A stretch of DNA of 64,000 nucleotides from Pseudomonas benzenivorans (GTDB lineage Bacteria > Pseudomonadota > Gammaproteobacteria > Pseudomonadales > Pseudomonadaceae). The DNA is taken from NCBI RefSeq assembly GCF_024397895.1, contig NZ_CP073346.1, positions 3,472,001-3,536,000 of the forward strand, given 5' to 3'. Below the pieces are notes generated by a model, which was not told where the DNA came from, searched no databases, and was given only the letters and a program-made list of their open reading frames with translations. Numbering within the stretch: position 1 is the first letter of the stretch; each line of letters starts with the position of its first letter. Made by a program: the position numbers and the translations under genes. This document shows, one piece after another, positions 45,730 to 55,480 of this stretch.

Positions 45730-46719
45730 TCAGGCGTTGATCCGCTCCGCATGGTGGCAGGCCACCTGCCGCGCATCGATCAGGCGCAGCGGCGGCAGCT
45801 CGCTGCTGCAACGCGCGTCGGCATAGGGGCAGCGCTTGTGGAAGGCGCAACCCGGCGGCGGATCGAGGGGGTTGGGCAGCTCGCCGGCGATCTTGATCTT
45901 CGGCTTGAGCGGATTGGGGTGGATGGCCGGGGTGGCGGAGAGCAGGGCCTGGGTGTAGGGGTGCAGCGGACGGGTGTAGATCTGCTCGCTGGGGCCCATC
46001 TCGGCCGGGCGGCCGAGGTACATCACCAGCACCTCATCGGCGACGTGGCGCACCACCGAGAGGTTGTGGGAGATGAACACGTAGCCGGTGTTGAACTCCT
46101 CCTGCAGGTCCATGAACAGGTTGAGCACCTGGGCCTGGATCGACACGTCCAGCGCCGAGGTCGGCTCGTCCGCCACCAGCACCTTGGGCTGCAGCATCAT
46201 CGCCCGGGCCAGGGCGATGCGCTGGCGCTGGCCGCCGGAAAACATGTGCGGGTAGCGCTGGTAGTGCTCGGGACGCAAACCGACCTGCTGCATCATCGCC
46301 TGCACCTTCTCGCGCCGTTCGACGCGCGACAGGTCGGTGTTGATCAGCAGCGGTTCGCCCAGCTGGTCGCCGATCTTCTGCCGCGGGTTGAGCGAGGCAT
46401 AGGGGTTCTGGAACACCATCTGCACGTCGCGGCGCAGCTGCTTGCGCTGCGCCTTGCTGCTGCCTGCGACCTCCTGGCCGGCGATCCGCAGGGACCCGGA
46501 GCTGGGCTCCTCGATCAGGGTCAGGGCGCGGGCCAGGGTCGACTTGCCGCAGCCCGATTCGCCGACCACGGCCAGGGTCTTGCCGGCCTGCAGTTCGAAG
46601 GACACGCCGTTGAGCGCCTGGACGCTGGCCGGTGGCTGGAACAGGCCGCGCGACACGCTGTAGTGGCGGGTCAGGTCGCGGGCGCTGAGCACCGCCTCGT
46701 TGTTGGCTTGGCCGCTCAT
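45730..46719 (-). CDS. dppF: Dipeptide ABC transporter ATP-binding protein DppF
   Basis: A 329-residue ABC ATPase of the peptide/nickel group. Walker A is VVGESGCGKSTLARAL, the signature is MFSGGQRQRIALARAM, and Walker B is VLVADEPTSALDVSIQAQ. The C-terminal oligopeptide-transporter extension has the Cys motif CAFHKRCPYADARC, which in relatives binds a 4Fe-4S cluster. It pairs with DppD to drive DppBC. The ATG shares one base with the dppD stop (TGATG). Confidence 0.95.
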   Translation of the reverse strand: MSGQANNEAVLSARDLTRHYSVSRGLFQPPASVQALNGVSFELQAGKTLAVVGESGCGKSTLARALTLIEEPSSGSLRIAGQEVAGSSKAQRKQLRRDVQMVFQNPYASLNPRQKIGDQLGEPLLINTDLSRVERREKVQAMMQQVGLRPEHYQRYPHMFSGGQRQRIALARAMMLQPKVLVADEPTSALDVSIQAQVLNLFMDLQEEFNTGYVFISHNLSVVRHVADEVLVMYLGRPAEMGPSEQIYTRPLHPYTQALLSATPAIHPNPLKPKIKIAGELPNPLDPPPGCAFHKRCPYADARCSSELPPLRLIDARQVACHHAERINA

Positions 46720-47693
46720 CAGGCCACCTCGTCAGTCAGGTTAAGGGGGAAGAAGCAGCGCACCGCACCCTGCCCGTGGGCCTCCAGCGCCGGCCGTTGC
46801 TCGCGGCAGCGCGCCTGCGCGTAGGGGCAGCGCGGCGACAGCAGGCAGCCCTTGGGGCGGTCGTAGCGACCGGGGACGATGCCGGGCAGGGTGGACAGGC
46901 GCCGCGCGCCCAGGCTGTGCTCGGGAATCGCCTGGAGCAGCGCCTCGGTGTAGGGGTGGGCGGGGGCGTCGAACAGCTGCGGCACACGGCCGACCTCGAC
47001 CGCTTGCCCGGCGTACATCACGCAGACCCGTTGGGCGGTCTCGGCGACCACCGCCAGGTCGTGGGTGATCAGCACCAGGGCCATGTCCTGCTCGCGCTGC
47101 AGGTTGAGCAGCAGTTCCATGATCTGCGCCTGGATGGTCACGTCCAGGGCCGTGGTCGGTTCGTCGGCGATCAGCAGCTTGGGTTCGGCGGCGATCGCCA
47201 TGGCGATCGCCACGCGCTGGCTCATGCCGCCGGAGAGCTGGTGCGGGTAGGCGTCGAGGCGGCTGGCGGCGCCGGGGATCTCGACCTTTTCCAGCAGTTC
47301 CAGGGCGCGCTGGCGGGCCGCCTTGCCCTTGAGACCGAGGTGCTGGCGCAGCACCTCCTCGATCTGGAAACCCACGGTGAAGCTGGGGTTGAGCGCGGTC
47401 ATCGGGTCCTGGAAGACCATCGACAGGTCCTTGCCGACGATGTGCCGGCGCTGCTTGCCCTTCAGGCGCAGCATGTCGGTGCCGTCGAACTGCAGGCTGT
47501 CGGCGGCGACCCGGCCGGGGGCCTCGATCAGGCCCATCAGGGCCATCATGGTCACCGACTTACCGGAGCCGGACTCGCCGACTATGGCCAGCACCTCGCC
47601 GCGATCGACGCTGATGTCCAGGCCGTCGACCACCGGTACGGCATTGGCGTCGCCGAAGCGCACGCTGAGATTGTTGATCTGCAAAAGGCTCAT
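46719..47693 (-). CDS. dppD: Dipeptide ABC transporter ATP-binding protein DppD
   Basis: A 324-residue ABC ATPase. Walker A is [18 protein letters not shown], the signature is [16 protein letters not shown] (SGGM, typical for DppD/OppD), and Walker B is [18 protein letters not shown]. The C-terminal Cys motif is [14 protein letters not shown]. It forms the ATPase pair with DppF. The ATG at 47693 ([14 protein letters not shown]) is the family start. Confidence 0.95.
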   Translation of the reverse strand: MSLLQINNLSVRFGDANAVPVVDGLDISVDRGEVLAIVGESGSGKSVTMMALMGLIEAPGRVAADSLQFDGTDMLRLKGKQRRHIVGKDLSMVFQDPMTALNPSFTVGFQIEEVLRQHLGLKGKAARQRALELLEKVEIPGAASRLDAYPHQLSGGMSQRVAIAMAIAAEPKLLIADEPTTALDVTIQAQIMELLLNLQREQDMALVLITHDLAVVAETAQRVCVMYAGQAVEVGRVPQLFDAPAHPYTEALLQAIPEHSLGARRLSTLPGIVPGRYDRPKGCLLSPRCPYAQARCREQRPALEAHGQGAVRCFFPLNLTDEVA

Positions 47694-47703
47694 GGGCGGC
47701 TCC

Positions 47704-48615
47704 TCAGACGGCATTCTTGAGTTTCGGGTCCAGCGCGTCGCGCAGGCCGTCGCCCATCAGGTTGATCGCCAGCACGCTGAGCAGGATGGTCAGGCCGGGC
47801 AGCGAGACCACCCACCAGGCGCGTTCGATATAGTCGCGCGCCGAGGCCAGCATGGTGCCCCACTCGGGAGTCGGCGGTTGCACGCCGAGGCCGAGGAAGC
47901 CCAGGGCGGCGGCGTCGAGGATGGCCGAGGAGAAACTCAGGGTGGCCTGGACGATCAGCGGCGCCATGCAGTTGGGCAGCACGATGACGAACATCAGCCG
48001 GCCCAGGCCGGCGCCGGCCAGGCGCGAGGCGGTGACGTAGTCGCGGTTGATCTCGCCCATCACCGCGGCACGGGTCAGGCGCACGTAGGAGGGCAGCGAG
48101 ACGATGGCGATGGCGATCACGGTGTTGATCAGGCCTGGGCCGAGGATGGCGACGATGGCCACCGCCAGCAGCAGCGAGGGCAGGGCCAGCATCACGTCCA
48201 TCAGGCGCATGATCGAGGGCCCCAGCAGGCGCGGGAAGAAGCCGGCGACCAGGCCCAGGAGGATGCCCGGGATCAGCGACATCAGCACCGAGGACAGGCC
48301 GATCAGCAGCGACAGGCGGGCGCCAAAGATCAGCCGCGAGAGCAGATCGCGGCCCAGCTCGTCGGTGCCGAGGAGGAACTGCGCCTGGCCACCTTCCAGC
48401 CACACCGGCGGGGTCAGCAGGAAGTCGCGGAACTGCTCGCTGGGGTCATGGGGCGCCACCCAGGGGGCGAACAGCGCGCAGAACACGATCAGCAGCATGA
48501 ACAGCAGCCCGGCGACGGCGCCCTTGTTGTGGGCGAAGGCCTGCCAGAATTCCTTGAGCGGCGAGGGGTAGAGCAGGCTCTGGTCGATGACCGGCATTTC
48601 GGTGGAAGCATTCAT
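47704..48615 (-). CDS. dppC: Dipeptide ABC transporter permease DppC
   Basis: A 303-residue inner-membrane permease. The N-terminal OppC-N helix ([20 protein letters not shown]) is followed by the BPD_transp_1 domain with about five helices, and contains [20 protein letters not shown] and the coupling helix element [17 protein letters not shown]. It forms the channel with DppB. The start [13 protein letters not shown] at 48615 has GGAGAACC upstream. It follows dppB by 13 nt. Confidence 0.95.
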   Translation of the reverse strand: MNASTEMPVIDQSLLYPSPLKEFWQAFAHNKGAVAGLLFMLLIVFCALFAPWVAPHDPSEQFRDFLLTPPVWLEGGQAQFLLGTDELGRDLLSRLIFGARLSLLIGLSSVLMSLIPGILLGLVAGFFPRLLGPSIMRLMDVMLALPSLLLAVAIVAILGPGLINTVIAIAIVSLPSYVRLTRAAVMGEINRDYVTASRLAGAGLGRLMFVIVLPNCMAPLIVQATLSFSSAILDAAALGFLGLGVQPPTPEWGTMLASARDYIERAWWVVSLPGLTILLSVLAINLMGDGLRDALDPKLKNAV

Positions 48616-48628
48616 GGTCCGGTTCTCC

Positions 48629-49639
48629 TCAGCGCTGATGGCGAATGCGTGGGTTGGCCAGGCCGTAGAGGATGTCCACGACGAAGTTGACCAGGATCAC
48701 CAGGCAGGCGATCAGCAGGATGCCGTTCTGTACCACCGGGTAGTCGCGGGCGCCGATCGACTCGATCAGCCACTTGCCGATGCCCGGCCAGGAGAAGATG
48801 GTCTCGGTCAGCACCGCGCCGGCCAGCAGCGCGCCGACCTGCAGGCCGAACACCGTGAGTACCGGGATCAGCGCATTGCGCAGGCCATGGACGAACACCA
48901 CCCGGGACGGCGACAGGCCCTTGGCGCGGGCGGTGCGCACATAGTCCTCGCGCAGCACCTCGAGCATCGCCGAGCGAGTCATGCGGGCGATCACCGCCAG
49001 CGGAATGGTGCCCAGCACCACGGCGGGCAGGATCAGGTGCTGCAGGGCGTCGACGAAGGCGCCTTCCTCATCCGACAGCAGAGTGTCGATCAGCATGAAG
49101 CCGGTGACCGGCGGGATGTCGTAGAGCAGGTCGATGCGCCCGGACACCGGGGTCCAGCCCAGGCCCACGGAGAAGAACATGATCAGCAGCAGGCCCCACC
49201 AGAAGATCGGCATGGAGTAGCCGGCCAGGGAAATGCCCATCACCCCGTGGTCGAACAGCGAGCCCCGTTTCAGCGCCGCGATCACCCCGGCGATCAGGCC
49301 CAGGGTGCCGGCGAACAGCAGGGCGGCGATGGACAGCTCGAGGGTGGCGGGGAACAGGGTGAGGAACTCGTGCCACACGCTCTCGCGGGTGCGCAGCGAT
49401 TCGCCCAGGTCGCCCTGGGCCAGGTCGCCGATGTAGTCCAGGTACTGGGCGTACAGCGGCTTGTTCAGCCCCAGGCGCTCCATGGCCTCGGCGTGCATCT
49501 GCGGATCGACCCGGCGTTCACCCATCATCACTTCCACCGGGTCGCCGGGGATCAGGCGAATCAGGGCGAAGGTCAGCAAGGTGACGCCGAAGAAAGTGGG
49601 GATCAATAGCCCCAGGCGTCTGGCGATAAAGGCAAGCAT
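48629..49639 (-). CDS. dppB: Dipeptide ABC transporter permease DppB
   Basis: A 336-residue permease. Helix 1 is LLIPTFFGVTLLTFALIRLI, and the large periplasmic insert RLIPGDPVEVMMGERRVDPQ is typical of DppB/NikB. The coupling helix region is DYVRTARAKGLSPSRVVF. I chose the ATG at 49639 (MLAFIARRLGLL) because it matches the family; an in-frame ATG at 49657 adds six residues. It is the first gene of dppBCDF, downstream of two binding-protein genes on the same strand. Confidence 0.94.
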   Translation of the reverse strand: MLAFIARRLGLLIPTFFGVTLLTFALIRLIPGDPVEVMMGERRVDPQMHAEAMERLGLNKPLYAQYLDYIGDLAQGDLGESLRTRESVWHEFLTLFPATLELSIAALLFAGTLGLIAGVIAALKRGSLFDHGVMGISLAGYSMPIFWWGLLLIMFFSVGLGWTPVSGRIDLLYDIPPVTGFMLIDTLLSDEEGAFVDALQHLILPAVVLGTIPLAVIARMTRSAMLEVLREDYVRTARAKGLSPSRVVFVHGLRNALIPVLTVFGLQVGALLAGAVLTETIFSWPGIGKWLIESIGARDYPVVQNGILLIACLVILVNFVVDILYGLANPRIRHQR

Positions 49640-49748
49640 GGGATGTCGGTACTCCAACGGCTGGATCGGTACGCCGGGTCACATGGCCCGGCGATCTTGT
49701 TGTGAGGGGAGGATCAGCGCGGCCTGCCGCGGATGAGGTTCGCCGCAT

Positions 49749-51353
49749 TCATGGCCGTGACACCCGGGCGTAGTTGTTCGAGCCCATGGGGCTCAGGACG
49801 AAGCCGCGCACGTCCTTGCGCAGCGCGCTGAACTGTCTGGGGTGGGCCAGGGCGATCCACGGCGCCTGTTCATGAAAGATAGCCAGGGCCTGGCGATACA
49901 AGGCGGCTCGCGTGGCCTGATCCGCTACCTGGCGGGCCTGGGTGATCAGGCGGTCGAACGCGGCGTTGCACCAGCCGGCCTGGTTCTCCCCGGACTCAGC
50001 CGCCGCGCAGGACAGGTTGGGGGTGAGGAAGTTGTCCGGGTCGCCGTTGTCGCCGGCCCAGCCCATGAACACCAGGTCGTGCTCGCCGTTCTTGGCCCGC
50101 TTGATCAACTCGCCCCACTCGAAGACGCGGATGTCGGCGTCGATGCCGATGGCGGCCAGGTCGGCCTGCAGCATCTGCGCGCCGATACCCGGGTTGGGGT
50201 TGGTCGGGCCGCCGCCGGGGCGGGTCCAGATGGACAGCTTGAAACCCTCGGGGTGGCCGGCCTCTACCAGCAACTGCCGGGCCCGCTCGACATCGCGTGG
50301 CCAGCCCTGCAGCTGCGGGTCATGGCCCCAGAGGGTCGCTGGGTAGGGCGCCACCGCCGGGCTGGCGCCGCCCTCGCCATACTGGGCCCGCAGGTACGCG
50401 TCCTTGTCGAAGGCCAGGTTCAGCGCCTGGCGCACGCGCACGTCGTCCAGCGGCGGGCGGCGGGTGTTGATGCCGATATAGGCGGTCAGCAACGAGTCGA
50501 GTTCGAGGACCTGCAGGTCGGGATCGGCCTTCAGTGCCGGAATGTCCACCGGCCGCGGATAGAGGGCGATCTGGCAGTCGCCGGCCTTGAGTTTCTGCTG
50601 GCGCACGTTGGGTTCGGGGGTGATGGCGAAGATCAGCTTGCCGATCCGCGGCGCGCCGTCCCAGTACGCTGGGTTGGCCCGGTAGCGTACCTGGGCATCC
50701 TTGGCGTAGCGCTCGAAGATGAAGGGGCCGGTGCCGACCGGCAGGCGGTTGAGTTGTTCGGTGTTGCCGGCAGCCAGTAGCTGCTCGGCGTACTCGGCCG
50801 AATAGATCGAGGCGAAGGCCATGGCCATGTTGGCCAGAAAGGGGGCCTCGGGGTGACGCAGGACGAAGCGCACGCGGTGCGCATCGAGTTTCTCGATGCG
50901 CTCGATCAGCTGCGCCATGCCCATGGCCTCGGCATAGGGGTAGCCGCGCAACGAGCTGCCGTGCCAGGCATGCTTGGGGTCGAGCTGGCGCTGGAAACTC
51001 CAGAGCACGTCGTCGGCGTCGAGCGCGCGGCTGGGGCTGAACCAGGCGGTATCGTGAAATTTCACCCCCCGGCGCAGGTGGAAGGTGTAGCTCAGACCGT
51101 CTTGCGCAATCTCCCAGCGCTCGGCCAGGGCAGGCACCACCTCGGCGCTGCCCGGGGCAAACTGCACCAGGCGCTCGAGAACGGTTTCCGCGGCGGCATC
51201 GGCGGTGGTGGCGGCGGTGTACTGGACGATGTCGAAGCCTTCGGGACTGGCTTCGCTGCACACCACCAGGCTGTCGCTGGCGGCATGGACCTGGCTGGCT
51301 GCCGCGAGCGCGGCGACCAGCAGCAGGCGGAGTAGGGGTGAGTGTTTTGGCAT
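49749..51353 (-). CDS. Dipeptide/peptide ABC transporter substrate-binding protein (first of two)
   Basis: A 534-residue family-5 binding protein. The signal peptide is MPKHSPLLRLLLVAALAAAS with cleavage after VHA. Motifs are CSEASPEGFDIVQYTAATTA, LTYTFHLRRGVKFHDT-like (here SYTFHLRRGVKFHDT), and GDNGDPDNFLTPNLSC. It is about 50% identical by eye to the binding protein at 51461-53062, so the pair arose by duplication. It lies about 110 nt upstream of dppB; a DppA-like role is expected, with a ligand that may differ from its neighbour. Confidence 0.88.
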   Translation of the reverse strand: MPKHSPLLRLLLVAALAAASQVHAASDSLVVCSEASPEGFDIVQYTAATTADAAAETVLERLVQFAPGSAEVVPALAERWEIAQDGLSYTFHLRRGVKFHDTAWFSPSRALDADDVLWSFQRQLDPKHAWHGSSLRGYPYAEAMGMAQLIERIEKLDAHRVRFVLRHPEAPFLANMAMAFASIYSAEYAEQLLAAGNTEQLNRLPVGTGPFIFERYAKDAQVRYRANPAYWDGAPRIGKLIFAITPEPNVRQQKLKAGDCQIALYPRPVDIPALKADPDLQVLELDSLLTAYIGINTRRPPLDDVRVRQALNLAFDKDAYLRAQYGEGGASPAVAPYPATLWGHDPQLQGWPRDVERARQLLVEAGHPEGFKLSIWTRPGGGPTNPNPGIGAQMLQADLAAIGIDADIRVFEWGELIKRAKNGEHDLVFMGWAGDNGDPDNFLTPNLSCAAAESGENQAGWCNAAFDRLITQARQVADQATRAALYRQALAIFHEQAPWIALAHPRQFSALRKDVRGFVLSPMGSNNYARVSRP

Positions 51354-51418
51354 TGCAGCGTTCCCATGGGTCGGAGAGGCGGATCAGGGGGCAGCCGGAT
51401 AGGCCGCGCTGAAACGTA

Positions 51419-51447
51419 ACCCGGGCCGGTGGGTAACCGGCCCGGGT
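51419..51447. terminator. Perfect 12-bp hairpin between the two binding-protein genes
   Basis: ACCCGGGCCGGT (51419-51430), 5-nt loop, ACCGGCCCGGGT (51436-51447), just after the stop of the upstream binding-protein gene (minus strand). The following minus-strand bases (TACGTTTC) are weakly U-rich. It may be a partial terminator or a 3'-end stabiliser that raises the binding-protein level above that of the transporter. Confidence 0.6.
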
Positions 51448-51460
51448 ATTCACAGGGGAA

Positions 51461-53062
51461 CTACTTGGTGACGCTTACACCGTAGAAGGAGTTCACGCCG
51501 AACGGGCTGATCTTGAAGTCCTGCACGTTCTGACGCATCGGCTGATAGACCGTGGAGTGGGCGATCGGGGTGATCGGCACCTGGGCCTTGAGGACGTGCT
51601 GGGCCTGCTTGTACAGCTCGGTGCGCTTGGCCACGTCGGAGGTACGCTTGGCCGCCTGGACCAGCTTGTCGTAATCCTCGAAGCACCACTTGGAGAAGTT
51701 GTTGCCGTCCACTGCGTCGCAGCCGTACAGGGTGCCCAACCAGTTGTCCGGGTCACCGTTGTCACCGCTCCAGCCGATCAGCATGGTGTCGTGCTCGCCG
51801 GCCTTGGCCCGCTTGAGGTACTCACCCCATTCGTAGGTGACGATATTCGCTTTGATGCCGACCTTGGCCCAGTCGGACTGGAGCATCTCGGCCATCAGCT
51901 TGGCGTTGGGGTTGTACGGGCGCTGCACCGGCATGGCCCACAGGGTGATCTCGGTGCCTTCCTTGACGCCGGCGGCCTTGAGCAGTTCCTTGGCCTTCTC
52001 GGGGTTGTAGCCGGCGTCCTTGATGGTGTCGTCGTAGGACCACTGGGTCGGCGGCATGCCGTTGACCGCCAGTTGGCCGGCACTCTGGTAGACCGCGTCG
52101 AGGATCCCCTGCTTGTTCACCGCCATGTCCAGGGCCTGGCGCACTTCGAGCTTGTCCAGCGGCGGGTGGGTGACGTTGTAGGCGATGTAGCCATCGTTGA
52201 AGCCGGCCTGGGACGGCATCTTGATGTTCGGGTCCTGCTTCAGCGAATCCAGGTCGGCCGGGCGCGGATTGAGGGTGATATGACACTCGCCGGCCTTGAG
52301 CTTCTGCATGCGCACCGAGGCATCGGTGTTGATGGAGAAGATCAGGTTGTCGACCTTCACATCGTCGGGCTTCCAGTAGTCCTTGTTGCCGGTGAAGCGG
52401 ATCTGCGCGTCCTTCTGGTAACGCTTGAACACGAAGGGGCCGGTGCCGATAGGTTTCTGGTTGATGTCGGCGGCCTTGCCGGCCTTGAGCAGCTGGTCGG
52501 CATACTCCGCCGAATGGACCGAGGCAAAGCTCATCGCCAGGTTCTGGATGAACGCGGCGTCCACCTGATTGAGGTGGAAGCGCACGGTGTGCTCATCGAC
52601 CTTCTCGACCTTGGCGATGTTGGCGTCCATCCCCATGTCGGTGAAGTAAGGGAACTCGGTGGGGTAGGCCTTGCGGAATGGATGCTCCTTGTCGAGCATG
52701 CGCTGGAAGGTGAACAGCACGTCGTCGGCGTTGAAGTCACGGCTCGGCTTGAAGTATTCGGTGCTGTGGAATTTCACTCCGGGGCGCAGGTGGAAGGTGT
52801 AGGTCAGACCGTCGTCGGACACTTCCCACTTTTCCGCCAGGCCGGGAATGACCGCGGTACCGCCGCGCTCGAATTGGGTCAGGCGATTGAACATGGTTTC
52901 CGCGGCGGCGTCGAAGTCGGTGCCGGTGGTGTACAGGCCGGGGTCGAAGCCGGCGGGGCTGCCCTCCGAGCAGAACACCAGGTTGCTGGCGGCGTGGGCG
53001 AAGGGGGCGCTGGCGATCAGCCCAGCAACGACCATGGCCTGGATGACGGCGTTTTTACGCAT
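51461..53062 (-). CDS. dppA: Dipeptide ABC transporter substrate-binding protein DppA-like (second of two)
   Basis: A 533-residue periplasmic binding protein of family 5. The signal peptide is MRKNAVIQAMVVAGLIASAP with cleavage after AHA. Motifs are CSEGSPAGFDPGLYTTGTDF, YTFHLRPGVKFHSTEYFKPS, and GDNGDPDNWLGTLYGCDA. These match DppA, which binds dipeptides and haem in relatives. The ATG at 53062 has GAGGTC upstream; a longer reading to 53152 is rejected. It is the first gene of the minus-strand dpp cluster. Confidence 0.92.
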   Translation of the reverse strand: MRKNAVIQAMVVAGLIASAPFAHAASNLVFCSEGSPAGFDPGLYTTGTDFDAAAETMFNRLTQFERGGTAVIPGLAEKWEVSDDGLTYTFHLRPGVKFHSTEYFKPSRDFNADDVLFTFQRMLDKEHPFRKAYPTEFPYFTDMGMDANIAKVEKVDEHTVRFHLNQVDAAFIQNLAMSFASVHSAEYADQLLKAGKAADINQKPIGTGPFVFKRYQKDAQIRFTGNKDYWKPDDVKVDNLIFSINTDASVRMQKLKAGECHITLNPRPADLDSLKQDPNIKMPSQAGFNDGYIAYNVTHPPLDKLEVRQALDMAVNKQGILDAVYQSAGQLAVNGMPPTQWSYDDTIKDAGYNPEKAKELLKAAGVKEGTEITLWAMPVQRPYNPNAKLMAEMLQSDWAKVGIKANIVTYEWGEYLKRAKAGEHDTMLIGWSGDNGDPDNWLGTLYGCDAVDGNNFSKWCFEDYDKLVQAAKRTSDVAKRTELYKQAQHVLKAQVPITPIAHSTVYQPMRQNVQDFKISPFGVNSFYGVSVTK

Positions 53063-53240
53063 GTTGACCTCATGTTTTATTGTGGTTGTCAGCGTGAGGG
53101 GCCCCTTGTGGAGGCCTCGCAAGAAACTATGCAGGGCATATTCCCGAGGCAAGTGGCATCTTGGACAGAGCCCAGCAACTGTAGGCGTGCTGTACGTAGT
53201 TGTCGCATTTACGAAACTTTACGCCCGCCAAGCTGGCAAA

Positions 53241-53269
53241 ACGCCGCCATCCGGGGAGGAGGGCGGCGT
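53241..53269 (-). terminator. Terminator of the SIMPL-domain gene
   Basis: On the minus strand, ACGCCGCC (complement of 53262-53269) and GGCGGCGT (complement of 53241-53248) form an 8-bp stem with a 13-nt loop, followed by TTTTGCC. It lies 29 nt after the SIMPL gene stop. The rest of the 235-nt gap to the dppA start shows no gene. Confidence 0.65.
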
Positions 53270-53297
53270 GGTGGTGTTGCCCTGTTGCACTGCGCGA

Positions 53298-54005
53298 TCA
53301 GGGCATCAGCACTTCGATGACGCCGTCGGCGTTGACCGTCACCTGGCTGGTACCCGCTTCGATCTCCGGGGTGGCCGCCGCGTCCATCATCGCCATGCCC
53401 TTGGCCATGCGCATCGGCATTGGCGGCTGGAAGCCGCCGCTGCTGAGGTTCAGGCTGATCAGCTTGTAGCCGCTGCCGCCGAGGGCCTCGGTGGCCAGTT
53501 GGGCCCTGGATCTGAAGGCCGCTACGGCGTCCTTGAGCAGGGTATCCTCGTGCTGCTTGCGGGTCGGCGTGGCGATGCTGAAGTCCATGCCGCCCATCTT
53601 CAGGGTCTTGAGCATCTCGCCCGTGAGTTTCGACAGGGTGGCGAAGCTGGCGCTTTCCAGGCGCAGCTCGGCGCGCTCGCGCCAGGCGGTGATCTGCTGG
53701 TTCTTGTCGTCGTACACCGGGTAGCTATGGCGGCTGCCGAGGGCGACGCTGACGCCTTCGGCGCCACGCGCCTGCTTGACCGCATCATTCAGGGTGCGGG
53801 TGATCTGCGCGGCCAGGGCGGCGGGATCGCTGTGCTGCGCTTCGCTGTAGAGGGTGACGTGCATCAGGTCATGGGCGATTTCCTGGCTGACCTCGGCGCG
53901 CAGGGCGACCTGGTTGTAACGGGGATCGTCGGCCTGGGCCGCGAAGCTGAGCAGGGCGGCGGCGCTGAGGGCGAGGACGCTGGCGAGGCGGGACAATGGC
54001 TGCAT
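53298..54005 (-). CDS. SIMPL domain (DUF541) protein, exported
   Basis: A 235-residue protein of the SIMPL/DUF541 (YggE-like) family. A signal peptide (LSRLASVLALSAAALLSFAA, cut after QA) leads to a periplasmic domain with the family pattern: VALRAEVSQEIAHDLMHVTL and SGYKLISLNLSSGG. The AAGGAG before the ATG at 54005 supports this start. It is a stand-alone gene, divergent from roxS; YggE relatives affect oxidative stress but the biochemical role is unknown. Confidence 0.88.
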   Translation of the reverse strand: MQPLSRLASVLALSAAALLSFAAQADDPRYNQVALRAEVSQEIAHDLMHVTLYSEAQHSDPAALAAQITRTLNDAVKQARGAEGVSVALGSRHSYPVYDDKNQQITAWRERAELRLESASFATLSKLTGEMLKTLKMGGMDFSIATPTRKQHEDTLLKDAVAAFRSRAQLATEALGGSGYKLISLNLSSGGFQPPMPMRMAKGMAMMDAAATPEIEAGTSQVTVNADGVIEVLMP

Positions 54006-54203
54006 GGCAACTCCTTGTAAGGGTGGGGGCACGGAGGGTGCGACAGGTTCCTGAGGTTAGACGTAGCTGTTCGACTGCGCGGGTTAATTCCGGTTCCACT
54101 GCGTAGCAGTCGCCCGTTCTGCTGCGGCCAGTTGCCGCACGAGGGCGAGCGGAGCCTTGGTTATACTCGCTCGGCTCGCAAACCGCGGCTATTTGGAGAG
54201 CCC

Positions 54204-55457
54204 ATGCTCGCACCTGTGCAGTTGTTGTCGGCCAGTCGGCAAAATCTCTGGCGCCTGACCCTGATCCGCATCCTGGTACTGGCCGCCCAGGCCGGCTCGG
54301 TCGGCCTGGCCTACAACTCCGGGCTGCTGCCGCTGCCCTGGCTGGAACTGAGCGTCACCCTGTGCATCTCGCTGATCCTGTGCCTGCTCACCGCCGTGCG
54401 CCTGCGCGGCCCCTGGCCGGTCACCGAGCAGGAGTACGCCGTGCAACTGGGCTGCGACCTGATCATTCACAGTGTGCTGCTGTACTACACCGGCGGCTCG
54501 ACCAACCCCTTCGTCTCCTATTACCTGGTGCCGCTGACCATCGCCGCGGCGACCCTGCCCTGGCTGTTCACCATCGTCCTGTCCGGCCTGGCCCTGGCCG
54601 GCTATACCCTGTTGCTGGTGTGGTCCCATCCGCTGGAGCTGCCGCCCGGCCCACGGGAAAGCCTGCTGATCTACGGCATGTGGCTGAGTTTCGCCCTGGC
54701 CGCCGGATTGATCACCTTCTTCGTCGCCAAGATGGCCGAGGAGCTGCGCCGGCAGGAGGAGTTGCGTGCCGAGCGCCGCGAGGAGGGCCTGCGCGATCAG
54801 CAGCTGCTCGCCGTGGCCACCCAAGCCGCCGGCGCCGCCCACGAGCTGGGTACGCCCCTGGCGACCATGAGCGTGCTGATCAAGGAGCTGCGCCGCGAAC
54901 ATCAGGAACCGCTGCTGCAGGAGGACCTGGCGGTGCTGCAGGAGCAGGTCAAACTGTGCAAGGAGACCCTGCAGCAACTGGTGCGCGCAGCCGAGGCCGA
55001 TCGTCGTCAGTCGGTGGTCGAGCAAGCCTGCGTCGAGTGGCTGGAAGCCGCGCTCAACCGCTGGCACCTGATGCGTCCCGAGGCCAGCTACCGCTATCAG
55101 TGTGTCGGTCGCGGCACGCCGCCGCGGCTGATGCCCCCGGCCGACCTGACCCAGGCCCTGCTCAATCTGCTGAACAACGCCGCCGATGCCTGCCCGGACG
55201 AGCTGGACATCCGCCTCGACTGGGACCATCAGTGGCTGCGCCTGAGCATCCGCGATCATGGCGCCGGCGTGCCTTTGGCGATTGCCGAACAGCTCGGCCG
55301 GCCGTTCTTCACCACCAAGGGCAAGGGCTTCGGGCTCGGCCTGTTTCTCAGCCAGGCCAGCGTCACCCGTGCCGGCGGCACGGTAAAGTTGTATAACCAC
55401 GAAGAGGGCGGCACGCTCACCGAGCTGAAGTTGCCGCGTGCCTATGGCCATAGCTGA
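54204..55457 (+). CDS. roxS: Redox sensor histidine kinase RoxS (RegB/PrrB family)
   Basis: A 417-residue membrane kinase. Six N-terminal helices include the quinone-sensing region YYTGGSTNPFVSYYLVP. The phosphorylated His is in the H-box QAAGAAHELGTPLATMS, the family variant of RegB. A Cys in VKLCKETLQQL may be the redox Cys of the family (inference). The ATPase domain has LLNNAADACP and GKGFGLGLFLSQ. It senses the redox state of the quinone pool and phosphorylates RoxR to control respiratory genes. The ATG at 54204 has TTTGGAGAG upstream. Confidence 0.94.
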   Translation: MLAPVQLLSASRQNLWRLTLIRILVLAAQAGSVGLAYNSGLLPLPWLELSVTLCISLILCLLTAVRLRGPWPVTEQEYAVQLGCDLIIHSVLLYYTGGSTNPFVSYYLVPLTIAAATLPWLFTIVLSGLALAGYTLLLVWSHPLELPPGPRESLLIYGMWLSFALAAGLITFFVAKMAEELRRQEELRAERREEGLRDQQLLAVATQAAGAAHELGTPLATMSVLIKELRREHQEPLLQEDLAVLQEQVKLCKETLQQLVRAAEADRRQSVVEQACVEWLEAALNRWHLMRPEASYRYQCVGRGTPPRLMPPADLTQALLNLLNNAADACPDELDIRLDWDHQWLRLSIRDHGAGVPLAIAEQLGRPFFTTKGKGFGLGLFLSQASVTRAGGTVKLYNHEEGGTLTELKLPRAYGHS

Positions 55458-55480
55458 TGCCGGCCCGCAAGGAGTGAACC

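Noticed and set aside
53063-53297. Possible small gene between dppA and the SIMPL gene
   Set aside because: No frame with a ribosome site and sensible composition; the segment is explained by a terminator and the dppA upstream region.
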